Source of the DNA: Alphaproteobacteria bacterium
GTDB lineage: Bacteria; Pseudomonadota; Alphaproteobacteria; Rickettsiales; SXRF01
Length of the DNA stretch: 8,786 nt
Direction of reading: 5' to 3'
Assembly: GCA_020050695.1 (NCBI GenBank)
Contig: JAGVKI010000255.1
Span: 1-8,786 of the forward strand
Below the pieces are notes generated by a model. The model was not told the origin of the DNA and did no database searches. It saw only the letters and a list, made by a program, of their open reading frames with translations. Positions 4,739-8,786 of the stretch are shown here, in pieces. The number at the start of each line of letters is the position of its first letter. Position 1 is the first letter of the stretch. The translations under genes and the position numbers were made by a program.

Positions 4739-5613
4739 CAGGTTGCTTCTCCAAGCAAAATGGTTTTGGGCCTGCGTATCACAATCACTGCCACGCCTGC
4801 AATGGTAAGCAGGCCGCCCAGTATGACTTCGAAGGTCAGCACCTCTGCAAAGAACAGCTGGCCAAAGCCGATGCCGAACACCGGCGTCAGCAGTGAAAAA
4901 GGTGTTACCTGTGACACGTTATAGCGCGCCAGCAGGTGATACCAAAGCCCATATGCAATAATCGTAGAACCGATGGCGGTGTAAAGGATCGAAAGCAGTG
5001 CTGAAAGCGGCGGAGAGGCAAGAAGCGTAATGGCGCCCGGCTCCAGCGCCAGCGATAATGGCACCAGCATAGGTATGGTAAACAGGCTGATCCAAGCCAG
5101 CAATGTCATGCTGTTGATGCCCTGCAGGCGCTTGATGAGTACATTGGCAACGCCCCAGCTGAATGTGCTGCCAAGCGCCATATAAAAGGCAAGCGGATGT
5201 GCCATGATATTGGGTGTGCCCGCTACAATGGCGATGCCGATAAAAGCGATCACAATGCCGCTGATGCGCCAGATGCCAATGCGGTCTTTCAGGAACACTG
5301 CGCCCAGTATGCAGGCGATGGGAACACCCAGCTGCCCTACCAGTGCGCAGGAAGAAATTTCCAGGCCTTCTGCCAGTGCGACAAACAACAGTGAAAAATG
5401 CATGGTGCTCATGGCGGCAATGGGAATGATCGCAGTCATCTGCGCGCGGGTAGGGCGCGCCACAAACGGCAGCAGCATTGCAGAGACGCATATGAAGCGT
5501 AACGTTGTAATGAAAAACGGCGGGAAATACGCGACGCCATATTTAGCGGAGATGAAGTTTCCACCCCACATGACGGCAACAGTAACAGCAAAGAAAATAT
5601 CAAGCAGGCGCAT
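4738..5613 (-). CDS. EamA/DMT-family transporter
   Basis: A 291-residue integral membrane protein with about ten hydrophobic segments and the two-fold EamA repeat of the drug/metabolite transporter superfamily. The N-terminus DIFFAVTVAVMWGGNFISAKYG and the second-half segment FSWGVANVLIKR are typical of the two repeats; the segment GSTIIAYGLWYHLL is also characteristic. Substrates of this family vary (amino acids, metabolites, drugs) and cannot be told from sequence. I chose ATG at 5613; an in-frame TTG at 5637 would add eight residues (LRYKNWFS) without a clear ribosome binding site. The stop overlaps the amidase start by one base, so the two form an operon. Confidence 0.9.
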   Translation of the reverse strand: MRLLDIFFAVTVAVMWGGNFISAKYGVAYFPPFFITTLRFICVSAMLLPFVARPTRAQMTAIIPIAAMSTMHFSLLFVALAEGLEISSCALVGQLGVPIACILGAVFLKDRIGIWRISGIVIAFIGIAIVAGTPNIMAHPLAFYMALGSTFSWGVANVLIKRLQGINSMTLLAWISLFTIPMLVPLSLALEPGAITLLASPPLSALLSILYTAIGSTIIAYGLWYHLLARYNVSQVTPFSLLTPVFGIGFGQLFFAEVLTFEVILGGLLTIAGVAVIVIRRPKTILLGEAT

Positions 5614-5708
5614 GGAAAACCAGTTCTTGTAACGCAATATACAGGGTTATAGGCAGCGGACTATAGGCCATTGCCCGGCATTTGTCATCCGCTGTGGGCG
5701 CAAAACCC

Positions 5709-5749
5709 AATACTACGCTGCGCGGCTTTTAAATACTACGCTGCGCGGC
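5709..5749. repeat. 18-bp direct repeat at the end of the co-chaperone gene
   Basis: AATACTACGCTGCGCGGC occurs at 5709-5726 and at 5732-5749, five bases apart. The right copy encodes the last residues and stop codon of the TerB/J-domain gene; the left copy lies just beyond the stop. It looks like a local slippage duplication. Confidence 0.85.
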
Positions 5750-6512
5750 CGGCAAGCACACGGTAGGCCGTGTTTATTTCCGATGATTTAAGTTGTAGCA
5801 GCATGGATAGTTCAGGCGACATAGAGGTGGCTGCGTAGCGGTCGGGATGGTATTTGCGCATCAGGTCGCGGTAGCGTGATTTGATGGTATCGCGATGCGC
5901 TTTCTTATCAAGCCCCAGCACATGGTAGGGTTTGCCCGGGCGCAAATGTTTGCCCAGCAGGCGGGTATATGCGCCTGCATCAATATCCAGTCCGTGGGCG
6001 ATGTCTGCCAGAAGATGTTCCGCCGGAATGGAAATTTCACCGTCAGCTGCGGCGATACGAAACAGCCTGTCGAGCATGGCGACCAGCAGGTCTTTTTTGC
6101 CGGGAAATGCGTAGCGCACCTGGCTGATATAATACGGTAGCGGCGTATCGTTATGGCAGGCGAGAATAAACAGCGAGCGGATTTTGCTGCACATGTCATC
6201 TTCCAGCGGAAAGGATTCGCGAAACAGCACGTATTTATGTGCTGACAGCTGGCCGCCTGCGCAGGCTACCCGCGCCGATAAGGCGATAACGGCAAAGGTA
6301 AACGACATTTGCCGGGTCTTTGGGTCGTGCTGCTCAATGCTATCAAGCAACTGCTGCGGTGGTAATGAGGGGGCCGTCCTGCGCATGCGGTTGAGCCGGT
6401 AGCGCAGTCCGGCAATCAGGCGTTTAGGCCTGCCCTGGCTCTGCACAAGCTGGTTGGATTGCGGGTTTTCATGCCCGCCAGTATGCTGTGGTTCATGGTG
6501 TAATGTCGGCAC
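5736..6512 (-). CDS. TerB + J-domain protein, DjlA-like co-chaperone
   Basis: A 258-residue protein. After a basic, probably disordered N-terminus (1-50), residues about 67-183 form a helical TerB-like domain (FTFAVIALSARVACAGGQLS and RIAAADGEIS are its two related acidic-loop repeats). The C-terminal 195-258 is a J domain with the HPD triad at 222-224 (MRKYHPDRY) that stimulates DnaK ATPase. This order matches DjlA, but the N-terminal membrane anchor of E. coli DjlA is missing, as in many alphaproteobacterial homologues. I take GTG at 6512 (GAGG just upstream); the next internal ATG (codon 43) would still keep both domains. It lies 42 bp after the zeta-inhibitor gene on the same strand. Confidence 0.88.
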   Translation of the reverse strand: MPTLHHEPQHTGGHENPQSNQLVQSQGRPKRLIAGLRYRLNRMRRTAPSLPPQQLLDSIEQHDPKTRQMSFTFAVIALSARVACAGGQLSAHKYVLFRESFPLEDDMCSKIRSLFILACHNDTPLPYYISQVRYAFPGKKDLLVAMLDRLFRIAAADGEISIPAEHLLADIAHGLDIDAGAYTRLLGKHLRPGKPYHVLGLDKKAHRDTIKSRYRDLMRKYHPDRYAATSMSPELSMLLQLKSSEINTAYRVLAGRAA

Positions 6513-6554
6513 GAACCCTCGCTTTAAAGAGGCGTGAAACGGTAAGGTGCGGGC

Positions 6555-6875
6555 TTATTCGCCCATTACTTGCTTGCGTGCCACGGTCATGAGACGTTCC
6601 ATCTCAACGCGCAGGTCGCTCGAGGTAATGGTGATACCGCGATTGTTAAGGTCTTTCAGAACCTTGCTAAGCACATCGTCATCGCCCGCTTTTTCAAAAT
6701 CAGCCAGGGCAACTTCCTGGGAATATTGCTCGGCATCGACATTGCCAAGGCCCATTTTTTCTGCCGCCCAATGGCCGAACAACTTGTTGCGAAGCGCAGT
6801 GGCCTTGAAGTTCAACTCTTCGTCATGGGCAAATTTATTCTCGAATTGTTTATTGCGGTCATCGAAAGTGGTCAT
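6555..6875 (-). CDS. F1-ATPase inhibitor zeta subunit (DUF1476)
   Basis: A 106-residue protein of the DUF1476 family, known in Paracoccus and other alphaproteobacteria as the zeta subunit that blocks ATP hydrolysis by F1. The N-terminal MTTFDDRNKQFENKFAHDEE is the inhibitory segment and the remainder (LNFKATALRNKLFGHWAAEK, then helices to VARKQVMGE) is the four-helix body; length is normal. The start ATG at 6875 has AGGA 6 nt upstream. It is divergent from purC and leads the minus-strand run that includes the co-chaperone, transporter and amidase genes. Confidence 0.93.
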   Translation of the reverse strand: MTTFDDRNKQFENKFAHDEELNFKATALRNKLFGHWAAEKMGLGNVDAEQYSQEVALADFEKAGDDDVLSKVLKDLNNRGITITSSDLRVEMERLMTVARKQVMGE

Positions 6876-6931
6876 GATTTATCCTTGGATAATATTTGTA
6901 TTGCCGTGTTTTTGCGTATAGCATGCCTGTC

Positions 6932-6991
6932 TATATAGGACGTTTTGAGGCTCACTGCAATATTGCAGTATCCATTAAATTACGTTAATAC
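6932..6991. promoter_or_regulatory. Divergent promoters sharing a 16-bp perfect palindrome
   Basis: ACTGCAATATTGCAGT (6954-6969) is a perfect palindrome. Each arm supplies a TTGCAG -35: on the minus strand TTGCAG (6960-6955), 17 bp, TATATA (6937-6932) for the zeta-inhibitor gene; on the plus strand TTGCAG (6963-6968), 17 bp, TAATAC (6986-6991) for purC. Predicted leaders are about 40-50 nt. A dimeric regulator on the palindrome would cover both -35 boxes. No known regulator site is recognised. Confidence 0.5.
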
Positions 6992-7037
6992 AGCTCACAT
7001 GGAACGCAAATTACATAACAAACGAAAGATTTATACA

Positions 7038-7934
7038 ATGCCACCGCGCAAGCCGATTTACGAAGGTAAAGCCAAGCAATTGTTCGAGGGACCGGAACCG
7101 GGAACCCTGATTCAGCATTTCAAAGACGATGCCACTGCCTTTAACAATGTGAAAAAAGGCACTATTTCAGGCAAGGGTGTGCTCAATAACCGCATTTCCG
7201 AATATCTGATGCTGCGCCTGCATGACATGGGCATTCCTACCCATTTTATCCGTACCCTCAATATGCGCGAACAGCTGATCAAAGCCGTGCAGATCGTACC
7301 GCTGGAAATTATTGTGCGTAACTGCGCCGCTGGCAGCTTTGCCAAGCGATTTGGCGTGCAGGAAGGCAAGGTGCTTGGCCACCCGCTGATCGAATATTGC
7401 TTTAAAAACGATGCGCTGGGCGATCCGTTTGTTACCGAAGACCATATTTTTGCCTTTGGCTGGGCTACGCCTTCCGAAATCGACGAAATCCGCATGTATG
7501 CTTTCCGTATCAATGACATACTGAGCGGCATCTTCATGGCTGTTGGTATCCGCCTGGCTGATTTTAAGCTGGAATTCGGACGCCTGTATGAAAACGAACG
7601 CGAGCAGCTGGTGCTGGCCGATGAAATCAGCCCCGATAATTGCCGCTTGTGGGACAGCAAGACTGGCCAGAAACTCGATAAGGACCGCTTCCGCCAGGAT
7701 CTCGGTCAGATTGAAGATGCTTACCGCGAAGTGGCCAAGCGTCTGGGCGTATTGCCGCCCAAGGATGCAGACGGCGGCAGCTACGTGATTCAGGTAAACG
7801 CGAAAATGCCCCCTAAAAAGGGCAAGCCCAAGCTGGCTCCAAAAGCGAAGGCAAAAACAACTTCAAAAACCAAGGCGGCTCCAAAAACCAAGACCCCTTC
7901 CAAATCCACGACCAAGAAGGCAAAGAAGAAATGA
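7038..7934 (+). CDS. purC: SAICAR synthetase with Lys-rich C-terminal tail
   Basis: Phosphoribosylaminoimidazole-succinocarboxamide synthase, which joins CAIR and aspartate using ATP in purine synthesis. The catalytic body (about 1-253) has [47 protein letters not shown] and [15 protein letters not shown], all family hallmarks. I start at ATG 7038 ([13 protein letters not shown]); an in-frame TTG at 6945 would run through the promoter region. The body normally ends about where VAKRLGVLP stands, but here some 45 extra residues follow, the last 40 being a Lys/Ala/Pro/Thr tail ([20 protein letters not shown]). The reading frame is open through it, and the stop TGA overlaps the purS ATG (ATGA), so the tail is real rather than a frameshift artefact. 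Confidence 0.96.
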   Translation: MPPRKPIYEGKAKQLFEGPEPGTLIQHFKDDATAFNNVKKGTISGKGVLNNRISEYLMLRLHDMGIPTHFIRTLNMREQLIKAVQIVPLEIIVRNCAAGSFAKRFGVQEGKVLGHPLIEYCFKNDALGDPFVTEDHIFAFGWATPSEIDEIRMYAFRINDILSGIFMAVGIRLADFKLEFGRLYENEREQLVLADEISPDNCRLWDSKTGQKLDKDRFRQDLGQIEDAYREVAKRLGVLPPKDADGGSYVIQVNAKMPPKKGKPKLAPKAKAKTTSKTKAAPKTKTPSKSTTKKAKKK

Positions 7935-8173
7935 AAGCTAAGATTCATATTACACTGAAAAACGGCGTACTCGATCCGCAGGGGCGCGCTATAGCTGGCG
8001 CTCTGCATAATATGGGCTTTGCCGATGTGGAAGATGTCCGCCAGGGCAAATATATCGAAGTGCAGGTCAAAGAAACCGACCGCAAAAAGGCCGAAGCCGC
8101 CATTGAAAAAATGTGCGCGTCGCTGCTGGCGAATACGGTGGTTGAAAATTACAGCTACGAGCTCATGGAGTAA
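7931..8173 (+). CDS. purS: FGAM synthase subunit PurS
   Basis: An 80-residue protein, the small subunit that lets PurL and PurQ assemble into formylglycinamidine ribonucleotide synthase. The start [20 protein letters not shown] and the later GKYIEVQV and ENYSYEL are typical. Its ATG overlaps the purC stop (ATGA), which implies coupled translation. The GGAG at its 3' end also serves as a ribosome binding site for purQ. Confidence 0.95.
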   Translation: MKAKIHITLKNGVLDPQGRAIAGALHNMGFADVEDVRQGKYIEVQVKETDRKKAEAAIEKMCASLLANTVVENYSYELME

Positions 8174-8181
8174 TTCGGGCG

Positions 8182-8786
8182 ATGAAATCTGCTGTAATTG
8201 TTTTCCCTGGATCAAATTGTGACCGTGACGCGCAGACGGTGCTTAAGTCTGTATGTGGCAGTGATGCTGCCATGGTATGGCACCGCGAAACCGCATTGCC
8301 CAAGGTGGATGTGGTAGTGCTCCCAGGCGGCTTTTCTTACGGTGATTACCTGCGCAGTGGCGCTATGGCCTCGCAGTCGCCGATCATGCGTGAAGTTAAA
8401 AAACACGCCGATGCCGGCGGTAAGGTGATTGGTATCTGCAACGGTTTCCAGGTGCTGACTGAAGCCGGTTTGCTACCGGGTATCCTGATGCGTAACCGCA
8501 AGCTGAAATTCCTCTGCCGCGAGGTCTCGCTTAAAGTGGAAACCACCGATACGCCCTTTACCAGCCAGTATACACAGGGGCAGGTGATCAATGTGCCGAT
8601 TGCACACCATGACGGCAATTATTTCGCCAGTGATGAAACGCTGAAATCCATGCAGGACAATGGGCAGATAGTGTTCCGCTACTGCACGCAGGACGGCACG
8701 GTTTCCGAGGATGCCAACCCGAACGGCTCCAAGCTGAATATTGCGGGCGTGTGCAGCGAGAAGAAGAATGTGCTGGGAATGATGCC
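8182..8786 (+). CDS. purQ: FGAM synthase glutaminase subunit PurQ (partial)
   Basis: The class I glutamine amidotransferase subunit that supplies ammonia to PurL. Translation from ATG 8182 gives [16 protein letters not shown], the motif [15 protein letters not shown] at 47-61, and the nucleophile elbow GICNGFQVL with Cys86. GGAG lies 11 nt upstream of the start. The frame is open to the window end after 201 codons, at VLGMMP, just before the expected HPE of the catalytic triad, so the gene is cut by the window, not broken. Confidence 0.95.
   Translation, partial: MKSAVIVFPGSNCDRDAQTVLKSVCGSDAAMVWHRETALPKVDVVVLPGGFSYGDYLRSGAMASQSPIMREVKKHADAGGKVIGICNGFQVLTEAGLLPGILMRNRKLKFLCREVSLKVETTDTPFTSQYTQGQVINVPIAHHDGNYFASDETLKSMQDNGQIVFRYCTQDGTVSEDANPNGSKLNIAGVCSEKKNVLGMM

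Noticed and set aside
4919..5491. Minus-strand open frame of 190 codons inside the transporter gene
   Set aside because: A shadow in another frame of the EamA gene, with His/Arg/Cys-rich composition and no membrane segments.
5654..5694. Inverted repeat CAGCGGA/TCCGCTG upstream of the transporter gene
   Set aside because: The loop is long (27 nt) and no T run follows, so it is too weak to call a terminator or operator.
7112..7660. Minus-strand open frame opposite purC
   Set aside because: Antisense shadow of the conserved catalytic body of PurC; Ser/Arg-rich with no recognisable domain.

Overview
The window looks like a chromosomal segment of an alphaproteobacterium of moderate GC. The evidence is an F1-ATPase zeta-inhibitor (DUF1476) gene divergent from purC-purS-purQ, a bacterial type A RNase P RNA, and proteins of alphaproteobacterial style. 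I cannot name the species.

Layout, left to right. (1) 1-185, minus: the N-terminus of polyphosphate kinase ppk1, broken by an in-frame TAG where the family has an invariant-looking Trp. (2) 298-828, plus: a SixA-type histidine phosphatase. (3) About 856-3575, minus: four tandem, separately transcribed units (here called D, C, B, A from left to right), each encoding a small or medium membrane protein of unknown function. (4) 3661-4062, minus: rnpB. (5) 4073-6875, minus: an AmpD-like amidase, an EamA/DMT transporter, a TerB+J-domain co-chaperone and the ATPase zeta inhibitor. (6) 7038-end, plus: purC, purS and purQ (cut by the window end), overlapping or closely spaced, for de novo purine synthesis.

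The most interesting part is region 3. Each of the four units has its own sigma70-like promoter with exactly 17 bp spacing and a leader of about 147-155 nt. About 26-30 nt after the predicted start, each leader has a hairpin with the loop GGACG closed by C-G. Each unit ends in an intrinsic terminator with the outer stem ATGCTCCC/GGGAGCAT and an unpaired CCGTCC on the 3' side. The four leader stems differ in sequence but still pair, and the loop is invariant. The terminator bulge is the exact complement of the leader loop (CGGACGG against CCGTCCG). This suggests a 5'-3' loop-bulge contact within one mRNA, or contacts between the units, or a shared RNA-binding regulator. Two of the leaders (B and D) are about 95% identical over 139 nt, while the proteins they precede are only distantly similar. 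Unit A has a GC-rich, differently biased gene in the same regulatory frame. I know of no described system with this layout; its function is unknown.

Other notable points are the ppk1 nonsense codon, a lysine-rich histone-H1-like tail on PurC, a perfect 16-bp palindrome holding both -35 boxes of the divergent zeta-inhibitor and purC promoters, and rnpB starting about 10 nt after the amidase stop codon.
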